From NCBI GenBank assembly GCA_016845145.1, contig JAERTE010000098.1, positions 72,889 through 136,888 on the forward strand: a DNA stretch of 64,000 bases. The letters run 5' to 3'. The notes beneath the pieces are model-generated. The model saw only the letters and a program-made list of their open reading frames with translations. It searched no databases and was not told the DNA's origin. This document shows, piece after piece, positions 1 through 10,364 of this stretch. How positions within the stretch are numbered: position 1 is the stretch's first letter; every line of letters begins with the position of its first letter. The translations under genes were made by a program, and so were the position numbers. This DNA comes from Rhodospirillaceae bacterium (GTDB lineage: Bacteria; Pseudomonadota; Alphaproteobacteria; Rhodospirillales; Casp-alpha2).

Positions 1-448
1 CGCGGGTTGCTGCATGGACGAGGCGTTGGTCCTCATAGCGCAGCGAAACCGATAAGCCATCGATCTTGGGCTCAGCGAAAAGCTCGATAACTTCGTTGTC
101 GGGCAGGTTCATAAACCGTCTGATCCGATCAAAGAAACCAACCACGTCTTCGTCTGAAAAAGCATTATTCAGAGAAAGCATGGGGCGTGCGTGGACGATT
201 TTGGAAAACCCGTCACGAACGGCCGAGCCGACACGATTGGAGGGGCTATCGGCGCGCACCAGTTCCGGGAATGCCGCCTCTATGGCGTCGTTCCGCCGCC
301 TGAGCGCATCGTATTCCGCGTCACTGATGCTTGGCGCATCATCTTGATGATAGGCTTTGTCGTGCTTGGCAATCTCAGCAGCCAGCCGTTCCAATTCCGC
401 CGCCGCATCCAATGGCAGCAAGCCTTCCACAGAGATTTCGGAGCTCAA
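1..448 (-). CDS. ligA: NAD-dependent DNA ligase, N-terminal part (runs off the window)
   Basis: This is the first ~149 residues of the NAD+-dependent DNA ligase, which seals nicks in replication and repair. The adenylation-domain signature AEPKIDG is visible, with the nucleotidyl-accepting lysine at about residue 128. The preceding segment matches the Ia/adenylation region ([29 protein letters not shown]). The rest of the gene lies beyond base 1. The start I chose is TTG at 448, which overlaps the recN stop; the GTG five codons downstream is an alternative. The tight overlap makes translation coupled to recN likely. Confidence 0.93.
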   Translation of the reverse strand, partial: MSSEISVEGLLPLDAAAELERLAAEIAKHDKAYHQDDAPSISDAEYDALRRRNDAIEAAFPELVRADSPSNRVGSAVRDGFSKIVHARPMLSLNNAFSDEDVVGFFDRIRRFMNLPDNEVIELFAEPKIDGLSVSLRYEDQRLVHAATR

Positions 449-2133
449 GAAGCGCCCCCACCCAGCAGCATATCGGCCGCGGCACGGGCTTCATCGGTCA
501 CCTGACGCCCAGCCAACATCCTGGCGATCTCCTCTTTGCGCGCGCCTGGCTCAAGCGGCTCGACCGTCGTCCAGACGCGGGCCTTATCATCATCGTTTGC
601 CGTCGCGGATTTACTGACCCGCCAGTGGTTGCGCCCGCGCGCCGCTACTTGTGGTGAATGGGTGACCACCAACACTTGACCACCAGCACCTAAGTTCGCG
701 AGCCGCTCGCCCACGGCTTCGGCAACCGCGCCACCGACCCCGGCATCAACTTCATCAAAAACCAATGTCGACACCGGATCGGCTTCCGCCAGCACCACTT
801 TCAAGGCGAGCATAAAACGTGCCATTTCACCACCCGAGGCGATTTTGTTCAACGGACCGGCCGGCGTGCCCGGATTGGTCGATACCAGGAACTGTATGCG
901 GTCCACACCCGACGCCCGCCAATCACTTTCCTGAAGCTCATCGACTTCGGTTACGAAGCGTGCCTTATCGAGATGCAGACCGGTCAATTCGCCAGCTACC
1001 TTTTCATCCAGTTCAAGGGCTGCGCGATTTCGCGATTCAGTCAAAGCTCCCGCCGCACCGACGTATGTGCGGCGCGCTGCGGTTTCCGCTGCAGCGAGAG
1101 CCGACAGCGAAGCCGAACCATCCTCAATGGAAGCCAATTGTTTATTCATGCGCTCACACAAGGCCGCAAGCTCATCAACCTGCACGTTATGCTTGCGAGC
1201 CAACGCACGAAGCGCGAACAGGCGCTCTTCGACCTCTTCCAGACGTGCGGGGTCGAGATCGAGGTCGTTACTCAACCGGTTGATCTCCACAACGCCGTCA
1301 GCCAAACCGTCCAACGCCAGATCAAGCGCACTTACAGCCCCATCAAGGCGCCCGTCAGCCTTTTCCGCCACCCGTTCAAGCGCACGCACGGCATTTTGCA
1401 ACCGAGATTCGGCACCGTTATGCCCTGCCGCTTGCTCAACCGCTTCCGATAGCGCTTCAACCAGTTGTTCGCCATGCATCATCATGGTGCGCTGCGTGGC
1501 GAGGGTCGCCTCCTCGCCCGGCTGCGGCGTCAAGGCATTCAACTCTTCGACCGCATGACGAATGAACTCTTCGTCGCGGCGAGCTTCTTCGGCATCTGCC
1601 TCTGCCTGTTCGCGTTCTCGCACGGCCGCGCGCCAGGCTTCAAACGCCTGCTGTGTCAATCCGACTAGGTCGTCATGACCGGCGAAGGCATCAAGCAAAC
1701 CACCGTGTGCATCGGGCTTGAGAAGGCGCTGGTTATCGAACTGACCGTGCACTTCAACCAGTGCCTCGCCGATGGTTTTGAGCAACCCGATGCTAACGGG
1801 CTGATCGTTGATAAACGCGCGAGACCGGCCATCGGTTCCGAGGGTTCGGCGAAGCAACAACAACTCGCCATCTAGCGGCATATCCTGCTCGGCGAGAACA
1901 TTGAGCACGGCGTGGTCACCCGGCAGGTCAAACACGGCGGTCACAGAAGCCTGCGAACAACCATGTCGGACCAAGCGGGCATCCGCGCGTGCGCCGGTTG
2001 CCAACCCCAGCGAATCCAACATGATGGATTTACCGGCGCCAGTTTCACCGGTCAAAACGCTAAGTCCCGTTTTGAATTCCAGATCGAGGTGCTCGATCAA
2101 GACGACATCACGGATGATCAGATTCGCCAACAT
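445..2133 (-). CDS. recN: DNA repair protein RecN
   Basis: RecN is an SMC-like ATPase that acts at DNA double-strand breaks in recombinational repair. The protein is 562 residues, the normal family length. The Walker A motif (GETGAGKS, about residues 29-36) lies in the N-terminal half. The C-terminal half has the ABC-type signature region ([14 protein letters not shown]) and Walker B ([14 protein letters not shown]), separated by a long Ala/Glu-rich coiled-coil section (about 150-370). A purine-rich ribosome site (AGAGGA) precedes the ATG. It is the penultimate gene of the long minus-strand run, between bamD and ligA. No LexA-type box was identified. Confidence 0.96.
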   Translation of the reverse strand: MLANLIIRDVVLIEHLDLEFKTGLSVLTGETGAGKSIMLDSLGLATGARADARLVRHGCSQASVTAVFDLPGDHAVLNVLAEQDMPLDGELLLLRRTLGTDGRSRAFINDQPVSIGLLKTIGEALVEVHGQFDNQRLLKPDAHGGLLDAFAGHDDLVGLTQQAFEAWRAAVREREQAEADAEEARRDEEFIRHAVEELNALTPQPGEEATLATQRTMMMHGEQLVEALSEAVEQAAGHNGAESRLQNAVRALERVAEKADGRLDGAVSALDLALDGLADGVVEINRLSNDLDLDPARLEEVEERLFALRALARKHNVQVDELAALCERMNKQLASIEDGSASLSALAAAETAARRTYVGAAGALTESRNRAALELDEKVAGELTGLHLDKARFVTEVDELQESDWRASGVDRIQFLVSTNPGTPAGPLNKIASGGEMARFMLALKVVLAEADPVSTLVFDEVDAGVGGAVAEAVGERLANLGAGGQVLVVTHSPQVAARGRNHWRVSKSATANDDDKARVWTTVEPLEPGARKEEIARMLAGRQVTDEARAAADMLLGGGAS

Positions 2134-2184
2134 TACGCCATGCCAATCCTCTACTGGGGACTCAACGCGATAGCCGCGGGAACA

Positions 2185-3027
2185 TCACCAGAGCTTCCAC
2201 CAAGGAATATCAACTTCGGGCCGGATCTTCTTGTTTTCGAGAACCTCGTACGAATCAATATACCATTCACTACCTGGGAAGTTGTGCCCTAAAACAGACG
2301 CCGTCTTACGGGCTTCCTCAATCACGCCTAACGCAAGGTAAGCCTCCGTCAACCTGTGCAATGCTTCGGGCACATGGGTTGTCGTCTGGTAAGTTTCCAC
2401 CACTTTCCGAAACCGATTGATGGCGGCGAGGTACTGCAGTTGACCGTGATAGTAGCGACCAATTTCCATTTCCTTACCAGCCAGATGATCGAATGCCAGA
2501 TCGATTTTTACCTTGGCATCGCGGCTATACTTGGATTTTGGAAATCTGGTGATGAGTTCCTTGAACGACGTCAACGCCAGTTCCGTGATTTTTTGATCCC
2601 GCGCCACATCGGAAATCTGCTCGTAGTAGCTGAGTCCCTTTAAGTACATGGCGTACGCAACATCTCGATTGGCCGGATGCAACTGGATAAATCTGTCGAG
2701 CGCCAATATCGCATCGTCATAGCGATTGGCCAAATAATATGTATAAGCCGCCATCAGCTGCGCCTTGGTCGCCCAAACCGAATAAGGGTGCTGACGCTCA
2801 ACTTCGTCAAAAGACTCCGTTGCTTCGACGTATTCTTTGTTGTCCAGGTGATCGAGCGCTTGGTTGTAAAGCTCCTCAACCGGGCGTTCGACATATTCTT
2901 TCTTTTTGTTGGCGCACGCCGTCAGCAGCACAGCAAGCACCGCCACACAGATGACGTTATAGATTGCCGGTCGCCGGTCAGCCGGTCGACGCCTATCCAA
3001 TATCGCTGAAATCGCCATCATTGTCAT
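2185..3027 (-). CDS. bamD: Outer membrane protein assembly factor BamD (lipoprotein)
   Basis: BamD is the essential lipoprotein of the BAM complex, which folds beta-barrel proteins into the outer membrane. The protein is 280 residues with a lipoprotein signal ending in the lipobox LTAC; Cys38 should be the lipidated residue. The mature part consists of five TPR-like helical repeats (for example YNQALDHLDNKEYVEATESF and FRKVVETYQTTTHVPEAL), as expected for BamD/ComL. The signal peptide has an unusually long N-region (about 24 residues) if translation starts at Met1; Met3 or Met4 would shorten it little. It sits between lpxC and recN in the same orientation, consistent with an envelope-biogenesis operon tail. 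Confidence 0.94.
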   Translation of the reverse strand: MTMMAISAILDRRRPADRRPAIYNVICVAVLAVLLTACANKKKEYVERPVEELYNQALDHLDNKEYVEATESFDEVERQHPYSVWATKAQLMAAYTYYLANRYDDAILALDRFIQLHPANRDVAYAMYLKGLSYYEQISDVARDQKITELALTSFKELITRFPKSKYSRDAKVKIDLAFDHLAGKEMEIGRYYHGQLQYLAAINRFRKVVETYQTTTHVPEALHRLTEAYLALGVIEEARKTASVLGHNFPGSEWYIDSYEVLENKKIRPEVDIPWWKLW

Positions 3028-3143
3028 TTGGCCGCGTTTAAATCGTCTCTAGAGTTGCTGGGCATTATACTACGATGCCTTGGCGTCGAGACAAGCGCCG
3101 GTTGGGCATGAATCCTATCACCGCCAGGTGTTCCGCCAAAAAC

Positions 3144-3171
3144 AAAGGCACTCCGTGATGGGAGTGCCCTT
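3144..3171 (-). terminator. Intrinsic terminator after lpxC
   Basis: An 8-bp perfect stem (3147-3154 with 3161-3168) and a 6-base loop is followed, read on the minus strand, by a T-rich tract. It lies 30 bases beyond the lpxC stop, so it probably ends or attenuates the dcw/lpxC transcript before bamD. Confidence 0.8.
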
Positions 3172-3201
3172 CGTTGTTCGATCCGTTTCGCGCCAAGTCG
3201 C

Positions 3202-4209
3202 TTATGCGGCGTCGATCGCCATCTCCGATTCGGCATGCAATCCGCCATCAACAGCGCGCTGTATTTCCTCACCGCGCATGACATCGTAAGACCAAGCCTT
3301 ATCGTCAGCAAACAAGGCCCGCAACAACGCATTGTTGGCCGCATGTCCCGAACGAGCGCCGGTAAAGCAGCCAATAATCGGCGCCCCGGCAAGATAGAGA
3401 TCTCCAACGGCATCAAGCATTTTGTGGCGTACAAACTCGTCGTCAAACCGCAGACCGTCCTCGTTAAGAATTTCGTCTCCACTAACGACGATGGCATTCT
3501 CCAGAGAGCCACCCTTGGCCAAACCGGCGGCGCGGAGTTGCTCGACTTCGTGCAAGAAACCAAACGTCCGGGCGCTCGCAAGTTCCTTACGGAACGAGCC
3601 GTTCATCAGGCCCACCGACAATTCCTGCCGCGCAACAGCCTTGCTGTCGAAATCGATCTCGACACTAAGATCCAGGCATTCGCCGGGTTTCAAGGATGCT
3701 TCTGAATCTCCGACCGTAATCTGCACATCTTTGTGAATGCGAATGACCCGGCGAGGAGCGGCCATTTCGACAACACCGGCGCACTCGATCAAAAACACAA
3801 ATGGCTCGGAGCTACCATCCATGATCGGCACTTCCGGCCCATCGACTTCGATCTCGGCATTGTCGATGCCGCATCCAGCCAAGGCGGCCATCAAATGCTC
3901 GACCGTACCGATGGTCACGCCGCTCTTATTACCAAGCACCGTGCACAAGCGCGTATCGACAACATGATCCCAGCGCGCCGGGACAATGGCGTCTTCGCCA
4001 CTGACATCGGTGCGTCGAAAAACGATACCGGTATTGGCATCAGCGGGCTTTAAATTCATGGTGACGGGTTGACCGCCATGCAGACCGACACCGGTGCATG
4101 ACATCGCATTCTTCAGCGTCCGCTGGCGCACGACATCAAAATCCGTGCGATCGTCGATATTTTCATGCGCTGCTGCGTGTTCTGCTTTGGACTCTGCTTT
4201 TAAAAGCAC
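3202..4209 (-). CDS. lpxC: UDP-3-O-acyl-N-acetylglucosamine deacetylase LpxC
   Basis: LpxC is the zinc amidase that commits UDP-3-O-acyl-GlcNAc to lipid A synthesis, in the cytosol. The 335-residue protein shows the metal ligands His105 (TVEHLMAAL), His262 and Asp266 (HKMLDAVGD) and the catalytic His289 (SGHAANN). The 27-residue spacing from the second ligand His to the catalytic His is the family norm. Translation appears to start at a GTG at 4209 preceded by AAAGGGGA. The N-terminus is about 26 residues longer than the compact E. coli enzyme. Placement directly after ftsZ is the standard arrangement in proteobacteria. An intrinsic terminator follows the gene. Confidence 0.97.
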   Translation of the reverse strand: MLLKAESKAEHAAAHENIDDRTDFDVVRQRTLKNAMSCTGVGLHGGQPVTMNLKPADANTGIVFRRTDVSGEDAIVPARWDHVVDTRLCTVLGNKSGVTIGTVEHLMAALAGCGIDNAEIEVDGPEVPIMDGSSEPFVFLIECAGVVEMAAPRRVIRIHKDVQITVGDSEASLKPGECLDLSVEIDFDSKAVARQELSVGLMNGSFRKELASARTFGFLHEVEQLRAAGLAKGGSLENAIVVSGDEILNEDGLRFDDEFVRHKMLDAVGDLYLAGAPIIGCFTGARSGHAANNALLRALFADDKAWSYDVMRGEEIQRAVDGGLHAESEMAIDAA

Positions 4210-4417
4210 TGCGGTCCCCTTTAAATTTGTTACCCTGGTTATCCCAGGTTTGTCTTAACTATTCGTTTTCAGCCGCCCCAACCCCAAGTCAAAACTGAAA
4301 TTATCTTAAGTTTTCAGGGTGGTTCCGAGATTGTGTTTAACAACAACCCCGGAACCCCACAAATCACTCTTTATTGCAATTTGTTACCCCGCATTTTCAG
4401 CTCCCGACAAGGCCCGG

Positions 4418-6283
4418 TCAATTGGCCTGACGGCGGAGAAAAGCCGGAATATCAAGGAGATCGTCTTCCTCGGATTCGGCTTGCTCGACAGGTGCCAAAT
4501 CCGGCATCTGCGCCTGCTCCGGTTCCATCTGTACAGCTTCCGCAACGGCAGCGAGACCCGGCTTCATCGGTGCGGTCGTAGCCGCTCCCATCGACGCCGC
4601 TGAAGCTGCCGAGGCCACGTGAGCCGGCGTTTCTGCTTGTTTTTCAAACAGTTGAGAAGGAGCAACCGGTGCGCTTGCACCTGTATCCGGCGTTTTACGG
4701 CCGAGTGCCGCGCGACCCGTGCGGGTCACCCGCTCGAACAGGCTCGGGCGTGCTGTTTCTTCTTCAGCCGTTTCGTTCGACGCCTCTTGCGCGCCATTGG
4801 TCATGGCAGCAGCGGCAAACGGATCAGGTTTCGCCTCTTCCGGGGCAATCTCAGCAGCCCTCGGCATCGGCGGGATATAAGCGTCATCACCACCCAAGCG
4901 CGGCATGGCTGCCGGTGCTTCGAACGCAGCAGCGGCAATGTCATCCGGCTCTTCGGCGGATTTTTCAGTCGCTTCTTCCGCCGATTCGGCCGCGACTTCG
5001 GCCTCGGACTCATCTGCGATATCGTCGTTCGGCTCGATGGCTTCATTAGATTCGGCGGCTTCTGTAACTTCAGCGGCTTCATCCACAAGCGCCGGGGCCG
5101 GATCGGCGATCATTGCCTCGATTTCACGCAGCTTCTCTGCATCCTCCGATATCACTTCTTTCGTGATTTCAGGCGCTGCAGCCTCGGGTCCAATGTCGGC
5201 TTGCTGCGCCTGAATTGGCGCTGGCTCGGGCGTTTCCGCCACAACCGGACGAACCCGTGAAACGGCTTCGCTCACCCGCATCATTGTCGGTTGCGGCATG
5301 GTTGCGGCTTGTGAATCGATACCCGTCGCCACGACTGAAACCCGCATCTTCCCATCGAGTTCCCCATCAAACGCGGAACCGATGATGATGTAGGCATCTT
5401 GGTCGACTTCGGCGCGAATACGCGACGCGGCTTCATCGACCTCGAACAGCGTGATGTCGGAACCGCCGGTGATATTGATCAGAACACCTTTGGCGCCCTT
5501 CATGGACGTATCATCCAACAGCGGATTGGCGATGGCCGCTTCTGCGGCTTCGAGAGCACGACGCTCACCTTCGGCTTCGCCGGTTCCCATCATCGCTTTA
5601 CCCATTTCACTCATGACCGAGCGGATATCAGCGAAATCCAAGTTGATCAGGCCAGGCATGACCATCAAATCGGTTACCCCACGAACGCCCGAATAAAGCA
5701 CCTCATCTGCCATGGCGAAAGCATCGGCGAAGGTGGTGTTCTCGGTGGCGATGCGGAACAGGTTCTGGTTGGGAATGATGATCAAGGTGTCGACGTATTG
5801 CGCCAATTCCTCGATACCTGATTCCGCCAACCGCATACGGTGCGAGCCTTCGAACTGGAACGGCTTGGTCACCACGGCAACGGTGAGGATGCCTGATTCC
5901 TTGGCCGCACGGGCAATCACGGGTGCTGCGCCCGTGCCGGTGCCGCCGCCCATACCGGCGGCGATGAACGCCATATGCGCGCCGCTCAACTGGTGCAGCA
6001 ATTCTTCGTGGGCCTCCTCCGCGGCGGCGGCGCCAACTTCGGGCTTCGACCCGGCGCCGAGGCCTTCGGTGAGCGTTGCACCCAACTGGATGCGACGATC
6101 TGCACGCGACTGCAGCAAGGCCTGGGCGTCTGTATTGGCAACGACGAAGTCGACGCCTTCCAGTTCGCGGTGGATCATGTTGTTGACGGCGTTTCCGCCG
6201 GCACCGCCCACACCAACGACGGTGATGCGCGGTTTGAGCTCCTTGTTATCGGAACCCTCAGGAACGCTAAGGTTGATACTCAT
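4418..6283 (-). CDS. ftsZ: Cell division GTPase FtsZ with long C-terminal linker
   Basis: FtsZ is the tubulin-like GTPase that forms the division ring. The N-terminal half has the phosphate-binding [11 protein letters not shown] segment (about 26-36) and the tubulin signature GGGTGTG at 112-118. Residues from about 330 to 608 form an acidic, Ala/Glu/Pro-rich linker. The final residues carry the conserved peptide DIPAFLRR, which binds FtsA and ZipA-type partners. At 621 residues it is much longer than E. coli FtsZ (383) but similar to other alphaproteobacterial forms with an extended linker. The ribosome site AGGAGG lies seven bases before the ATG, one of the strongest in the window, matching the high expression FtsZ needs. 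Confidence 0.98.
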   Translation of the reverse strand: MSINLSVPEGSDNKELKPRITVVGVGGAGGNAVNNMIHRELEGVDFVVANTDAQALLQSRADRRIQLGATLTEGLGAGSKPEVGAAAAEEAHEELLHQLSGAHMAFIAAGMGGGTGTGAAPVIARAAKESGILTVAVVTKPFQFEGSHRMRLAESGIEELAQYVDTLIIIPNQNLFRIATENTTFADAFAMADEVLYSGVRGVTDLMVMPGLINLDFADIRSVMSEMGKAMMGTGEAEGERRALEAAEAAIANPLLDDTSMKGAKGVLINITGGSDITLFEVDEAASRIRAEVDQDAYIIIGSAFDGELDGKMRVSVVATGIDSQAATMPQPTMMRVSEAVSRVRPVVAETPEPAPIQAQQADIGPEAAAPEITKEVISEDAEKLREIEAMIADPAPALVDEAAEVTEAAESNEAIEPNDDIADESEAEVAAESAEEATEKSAEEPDDIAAAAFEAPAAMPRLGGDDAYIPPMPRAAEIAPEEAKPDPFAAAAMTNGAQEASNETAEEETARPSLFERVTRTGRAALGRKTPDTGASAPVAPSQLFEKQAETPAHVASAASAASMGAATTAPMKPGLAAVAEAVQMEPEQAQMPDLAPVEQAESEEDDLLDIPAFLRRQAN

Positions 6284-6385
6284 GTTGACCTCCTAAGTCA
6301 GGGCTGAAAATGAACCATTGCCGACACCCGTTCTGAGCTCGCGGCAAAAGAATGTGAAACAACGGAAGAACAAGACTGGTTCATG

Positions 6386-7657
6386 TCAAAAATTCTCCCG
6401 CAACCATTGGCCGATCCGGCCAAACCTTCCCTGAGGTTCGACCGATTGGAGCATTTCCGCCCCGGTTTCCTCGGCTCGGTGACCGAGGCCGTATTGCAAT
6501 AAGCCGGCACAAGCCGCGAACGTGGGGCCGGCAGAAGCTTCCGCCATGCCGTCCATGGCCAAGGGACGGCCAAACCGTGCTTGCTTGTCTAAAACTGCGT
6601 CCGCCAGTTCGCGCACACCGGGCAATTGGCTGGCGCCGCCTGTTAAAACCAATCCGCGGCCAGCCACCTGATCGAACCCGCCTTGTTTGAGGCGGTCGCG
6701 CACCAATTCAAAAATCTCTTCCATGCGCGGTTTGACGATTCCGACAAGGACCGAACGCGGCACGGTGTGGGCTTCCGGTGTCTCTTCCTCGCCCACCGAC
6801 GGCACCTGAATTAGCTGCCGGTCATCGTTGGCGGATGCCATGGCGTTGCCATAGAGTGTCTTCAGGCGTTCAGCGTGGTTCAGCGGAGTCACCAAGCCGC
6901 GTGCGATATCCTTGGTCACGTGCGCGCCGCCAATCGGCAGTACGTCGGTGTGCACCAGTTCGCCGTCAAAGAACACAGCAACGGACGTGGTACCGCCGCC
7001 CATGTCGATACAGGTAACGCCGAGCGCTTTCTCTTCCTCGCTCAGGCATCCCAATGCTGCCGCATAGGGCGACACCACAACCCCTTCGATATCGAGATGA
7101 CATCGCCGGATCACCGCTTCCAGGTTGCGCAACGGGCCGCGAAGCGCCGATACAACATGCATATTGACGCTCAGACGCTCGCCGAACATTCCGCGCGGGT
7201 CGGCAACACCGCGATTGCCGTCGACGCCATATCCCATGGGAATACGGTGCAACAGTTCGCGCTCGTCGGGTTTTTCCTGCGCCAGGTTGGCCGGGTCGAG
7301 AATGCGTTGAATGTCCCCATCGCCGATCTCATGCCCGCCAATGGCCACCTCATACGCCACCAAACGCGATTGCGGCCGCCCACCGCTTAAATTGATGATG
7401 ACCTCATGTATATTTTCGCCGGCCATCTGTTCGGCCGCTTCGACGGTCGTGCGGATAGAGGCTTCCGCCTGGTCCAGATCGACGATGGTGCCATTGCGCA
7501 CCCCCTTCGACACCTGATGGCCAATGCCGACGATGCGCGGGCCGTGTTCACCGCCGGGCTTGGCGATCAGGCAGCAGACCTTTGTCGTCCCCACGTCGAG
7601 GGCCGCCACTAAACCGTTGCGCGGTTTGGCTTTATGCGTTTTGCCGCCGTTTCTCAT
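6386..7657 (-). CDS. ftsA: Cell division protein FtsA
   Basis: FtsA is the actin-like ATPase that tethers FtsZ filaments to the inner membrane. The 423-residue protein has the actin-family phosphate loops (VAALDVGTTKVCCLI near residue 17-30; CIDMGGGTTSVAVF near 216-229; LTGGASQLPGV near 349-359). The C-terminus (GRFGRIGQWLRENF) is the amphipathic membrane-targeting helix. It lies between ftsQ and ftsZ, the canonical order, with about 100 bases to ftsZ that could hold an internal promoter. Confidence 0.97.
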   Translation of the reverse strand: MRNGGKTHKAKPRNGLVAALDVGTTKVCCLIAKPGGEHGPRIVGIGHQVSKGVRNGTIVDLDQAEASIRTTVEAAEQMAGENIHEVIINLSGGRPQSRLVAYEVAIGGHEIGDGDIQRILDPANLAQEKPDERELLHRIPMGYGVDGNRGVADPRGMFGERLSVNMHVVSALRGPLRNLEAVIRRCHLDIEGVVVSPYAAALGCLSEEEKALGVTCIDMGGGTTSVAVFFDGELVHTDVLPIGGAHVTKDIARGLVTPLNHAERLKTLYGNAMASANDDRQLIQVPSVGEEETPEAHTVPRSVLVGIVKPRMEEIFELVRDRLKQGGFDQVAGRGLVLTGGASQLPGVRELADAVLDKQARFGRPLAMDGMAEASAGPTFAACAGLLQYGLGHRAEETGAEMLQSVEPQGRFGRIGQWLRENF

Positions 7658-7681
7658 GACGCGGTCTGTTCCTTTATCACC

Positions 7682-8524
7682 TTATGTTTCCTGTCCCTTT
7701 TTGGATTTATCATTCGCTCTGGGCGTCTTTCGGACGATCAGGCGATCTGGTATCCGCAAGTCCAGAACCTGGACATCGCGCTCCAGAACTTGGTGGGCTC
7801 GCTCGTACTCCGCCAACCGTATCCATGCCGCTGCCGGATCGTTCTCGGGCAGACGTACATCGATGTTGCCCTTAAGCCGCAGGTTCCAGCGCCGATCACC
7901 CACCCAAACCGCCGCTTTCACCCAGGGCATAAGTTCCGGTGCTGCCGTCAACATTTCCAACAGGCCCGACGCATGGCGCGGCGCATCCTTACCGACGACT
8001 ACGACCAGGTCTGAGAAACGCCGCAGATTTTTGTGGCGTATGGTTTCGCCGTCGCGGTCGATCAGCGCGAACTTTCCTTTGTGCTGCCAAATGGCAATGG
8101 GATGGCGCTCTTCGACATTGAGCAAGATCGTGTCGGGCAGCATGCGCTCCACCGTGGCGCGTTGTACCCATGGCAGCGCCTCGACCCGGCTTTTGGCGGC
8201 GTTCAAGTCGAACGCCAAGATCGGTGCACCGCGCGCCAGCCGCACGGCCTGCAGAAGATCTTCTTGCTTGGTTTCGCGGCGGCCAACCACCAGGATCTCA
8301 TCGACCTTGAAGCCCAGTTGGGACGATGCGGCGATCATGTACCATCGCGCCTTTTCAGCCGCGCGAACAACATGGCCGTCAGTCCAAGCCCACCAGCCGC
8401 CGCCCGCCGCAAGCGCAACCAGCAACGCTGAAACGGCGATCACGGTGCGTGGACCGCTGAATATCGAACTCCAACGTCGTTGCCGGCGTCGTTTTTTATC
8501 CGTCGATTTCGCTTTCTCGCTCAT
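7682..8524 (-). CDS. ftsQ: Cell division protein FtsQ
   Basis: FtsQ is a bitopic inner-membrane protein linking early and late divisome parts. After a very basic cytoplasmic N-tail (KKRRRQRR) there is one membrane segment (about residues 25-48 from the chosen start), then a POTRA domain (FKVDEILVVGRRETKQEDLL) and the FtsQ beta domain. I prefer the ATG at 8524, which overlaps the ddl stop as ATGA and has GGAG upstream; a GTG three codons earlier is possible. The protein would then be 280 residues, a normal length. Confidence 0.95.
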   Translation of the reverse strand: MSEKAKSTDKKRRRQRRWSSIFSGPRTVIAVSALLVALAAGGGWWAWTDGHVVRAAEKARWYMIAASSQLGFKVDEILVVGRRETKQEDLLQAVRLARGAPILAFDLNAAKSRVEALPWVQRATVERMLPDTILLNVEERHPIAIWQHKGKFALIDRDGETIRHKNLRRFSDLVVVVGKDAPRHASGLLEMLTAAPELMPWVKAAVWVGDRRWNLRLKGNIDVRLPENDPAAAWIRLAEYERAHQVLERDVQVLDLRIPDRLIVRKTPRANDKSKKGQET

Positions 8525-9423
8525 TGATCGCACTCCGCGTTTTCAACCATCCATGACACCAGATCGGGAAAAGAAATCCCTGCGTAGGCTGCCTGCTCAG
8601 GCACTAAGGAGGTCGGTGTCATTCCGGGTTGGGTGTTCACTTCCAAAATCACCAGGCGCTCGCCGTCGTAACGGAAATCGGCACGCGACACACCCCGGCA
8701 TCCGAGCGCCTCGTGTGCGAGGACAGCGAGCCGCAAGACCTCAGCCGACAGTTCGTCGTCGATGTCCGCCGGGATATCGTGCTGCGAGCCGCCATCCACG
8801 TACTTCGCGTCGTAATCGTAGAAACCGCGATGTGTCGTCACTTCAGTTACACCGAGTGGCTTGCCACCCATGACTGCGACTGTCAGCTCTCGGCCTTCGA
8901 TGAATTCTTCGACCATCATGCGCGGACTTCCGACCATGCCGTCATCCATGATCGGCCCGTTATCGCCTTCACGCACGATTTGCACGCCTACGCTTGATCC
9001 TTCATTGGCCGGCTTGACCACGTAGGGCCGCGCCATGACATCGCCCGCGAGAATTTCATCTGGCGTAGCAACAACATGTTCGGCGACCGGAATTCCGGCT
9101 ATCTCGAATAACCGTTTGGCCATGGGTTTATCCATGGCGATCGACGATGCCATCAAGCCCGAATGGGTATAGGGAATGGCCAGGATATCGAGTAACCCCT
9201 GGACGCACCCATCCTCGCCATAACGACCGTGCAAGGCGTTGAAAACCACGTCGGGTTTGGGATAAAGCCGTGTCATCAACGCGCCCATATCGCGTTGCAC
9301 GTCGATAGGCGTAACATCGTAGCCGGCTTCCTGAAGCGCGTTAGAACACGCGGCACCGGTTACCAGCGACACTTCGCGTTCAGCGGACCAACCACCCATG
9401 AGGATAGCGACATGTTTAGTCAT
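8521..9423 (-). CDS. ddl: D-alanine--D-alanine ligase
   Basis: Ddl joins two D-alanines for the MurF step of peptidoglycan precursor synthesis. It is an ATP-grasp enzyme of 300 residues, starting with the dipeptide-ligase N-terminus (KHVAILMGGWSAEREVSL). Other visible signatures are HGRYGEDGCVQGLLD, YVVKPANEGSSVGV and the metal-binding end VILEVNTQPGMTPTSL. The open frame extends 19 codons further upstream, but the ATG at 9423 overlaps the murB stop (ATGA) and gives the family-typical start, so I use that. It sits in the dcw cluster between murB and ftsQ. Confidence 0.96.
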   Translation of the reverse strand: MTKHVAILMGGWSAEREVSLVTGAACSNALQEAGYDVTPIDVQRDMGALMTRLYPKPDVVFNALHGRYGEDGCVQGLLDILAIPYTHSGLMASSIAMDKPMAKRLFEIAGIPVAEHVVATPDEILAGDVMARPYVVKPANEGSSVGVQIVREGDNGPIMDDGMVGSPRMMVEEFIEGRELTVAVMGGKPLGVTEVTTHRGFYDYDAKYVDGGSQHDIPADIDDELSAEVLRLAVLAHEALGCRGVSRADFRYDGERLVILEVNTQPGMTPTSLVPEQAAYAGISFPDLVSWMVENAECDQ

Positions 9424-10364
9424 GACGACACCTCTTCCAACATCTGCGATGCAGGCCGTCCAATACGGCGGATTTCCCATTCCAGTACGATGCCCGAATG
9501 CGCTTCGACACGGCGCCGCACCTCTTCGCCCAGGCCTTCCAGGTCGGCGGCTGTTGCACCACCTTCATTGAGCAAGAAGTTGCAGTGCATTTCGGAAACC
9601 ACCGCAGCCCCTCGGCGCAACCCCCGGCAACCGGCGGCATCGATCAGTTCCCAGGCCTTGTGGCCGTCTGGATTTTTGAAAGTGGAGCCACCAGTCATGG
9701 TGCGCACCGGCTGCGAGGCTTCGCGCTGGCGCTGGATTTCTTTCATGTTCTCGGCAATGGCAGCAGGATCGCCAGCGCGTCCCCGCAGACGGGCTGAAAC
9801 CACGACGCTACCTTCCGCGAGACTTGATCGGCGATAGGAAAACCCGAGCTCCGCCGCGCTCAGCATTTTGCCGCTGCCGTCTCGGCTCACGATTTCCGCA
9901 TCCACCAGAATGTCCGCCACTTCGCCGCCATAGGCGCCTGCGTTCATGCGCACCGCGCCACCGATGGCACCCGGCACACCGGCGAGGAACTCGAGGCCCG
10001 TGATACCGGCGTCGCGCGCCGCGCGAGCGACATTGAGGTCCGCCGCACCGGCACCGGTAATGACCTCCAATCCTTCAACGCGAATAGCGCTGAACTCGCG
10101 CCCCAACCGGATCACCACACCGCCGATACCGCCGTCTCTGATCAACAGGTTCGACGCATTGCCAAAGACTGTCATCGGCACATCCGTCGGCAAGCCTGCC
10201 AGAAAGCTTTTCAAATCTTCGAAATCTGCCGGTTGGAACAGGGCTTCCGCCGGGCCGCCCGTTTTGAACCAAGTATAGCGCGCCAGCGGTGCCTCAGCGC
10301 GCAAGCTACCGCGTACAGCCGGCAGCCGTTCAATCAATGAAGGTGTGTGCTCAGCCGGCATCAT
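9420..10364 (-). CDS. murB: UDP-N-acetylenolpyruvoylglucosamine reductase MurB
   Basis: MurB is the FAD enzyme that reduces UDP-enolpyruvyl-GlcNAc to UDP-MurNAc with NADPH. The flavin-binding motifs are visible ([64 protein letters not shown]), and the C-terminus has the catalytic-glutamate region ([15 protein letters not shown]). The open frame runs 18 codons upstream, but the ATG at 10364 follows a perfect AAGGAGG at six bases and lies inside the end of murC, so it is the better start, giving about 314 residues. The length suits the type II MurB of Gram-positives and alphaproteobacteria rather than the E. coli type. Confidence 0.95.
   Translation of the reverse strand: MMPAEHTPSLIERLPAVRGSLRAEAPLARYTWFKTGGPAEALFQPADFEDLKSFLAGLPTDVPMTVFGNASNLLIRDGGIGGVVIRLGREFSAIRVEGLEVITGAGAADLNVARAARDAGITGLEFLAGVPGAIGGAVRMNAGAYGGEVADILVDAEIVSRDGSGKMLSAAELGFSYRRSSLAEGSVVVSARLRGRAGDPAAIAENMKEIQRQREASQPVRTMTGGSTFKNPDGHKAWELIDAAGCRGLRRGAAVVSEMHCNFLLNEGGATAADLEGLGEEVRRRVEAHSGIVLEWEIRRIGRPASQMLEEVSS

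Noticed and set aside
4318..4360. GGTTCCG...CGGAACC hairpin after ftsZ as a terminator
   Set aside because: The loop is over 20 bases and no T-run follows on the minus strand, so I do not call it.
7524..8873. 449-residue plus-strand open frame over ftsA/ftsQ/ddl
   Set aside because: It runs antisense to three certain genes and its translation is Arg/Ser-rich without any domain; it results from high GC on the opposite strand.
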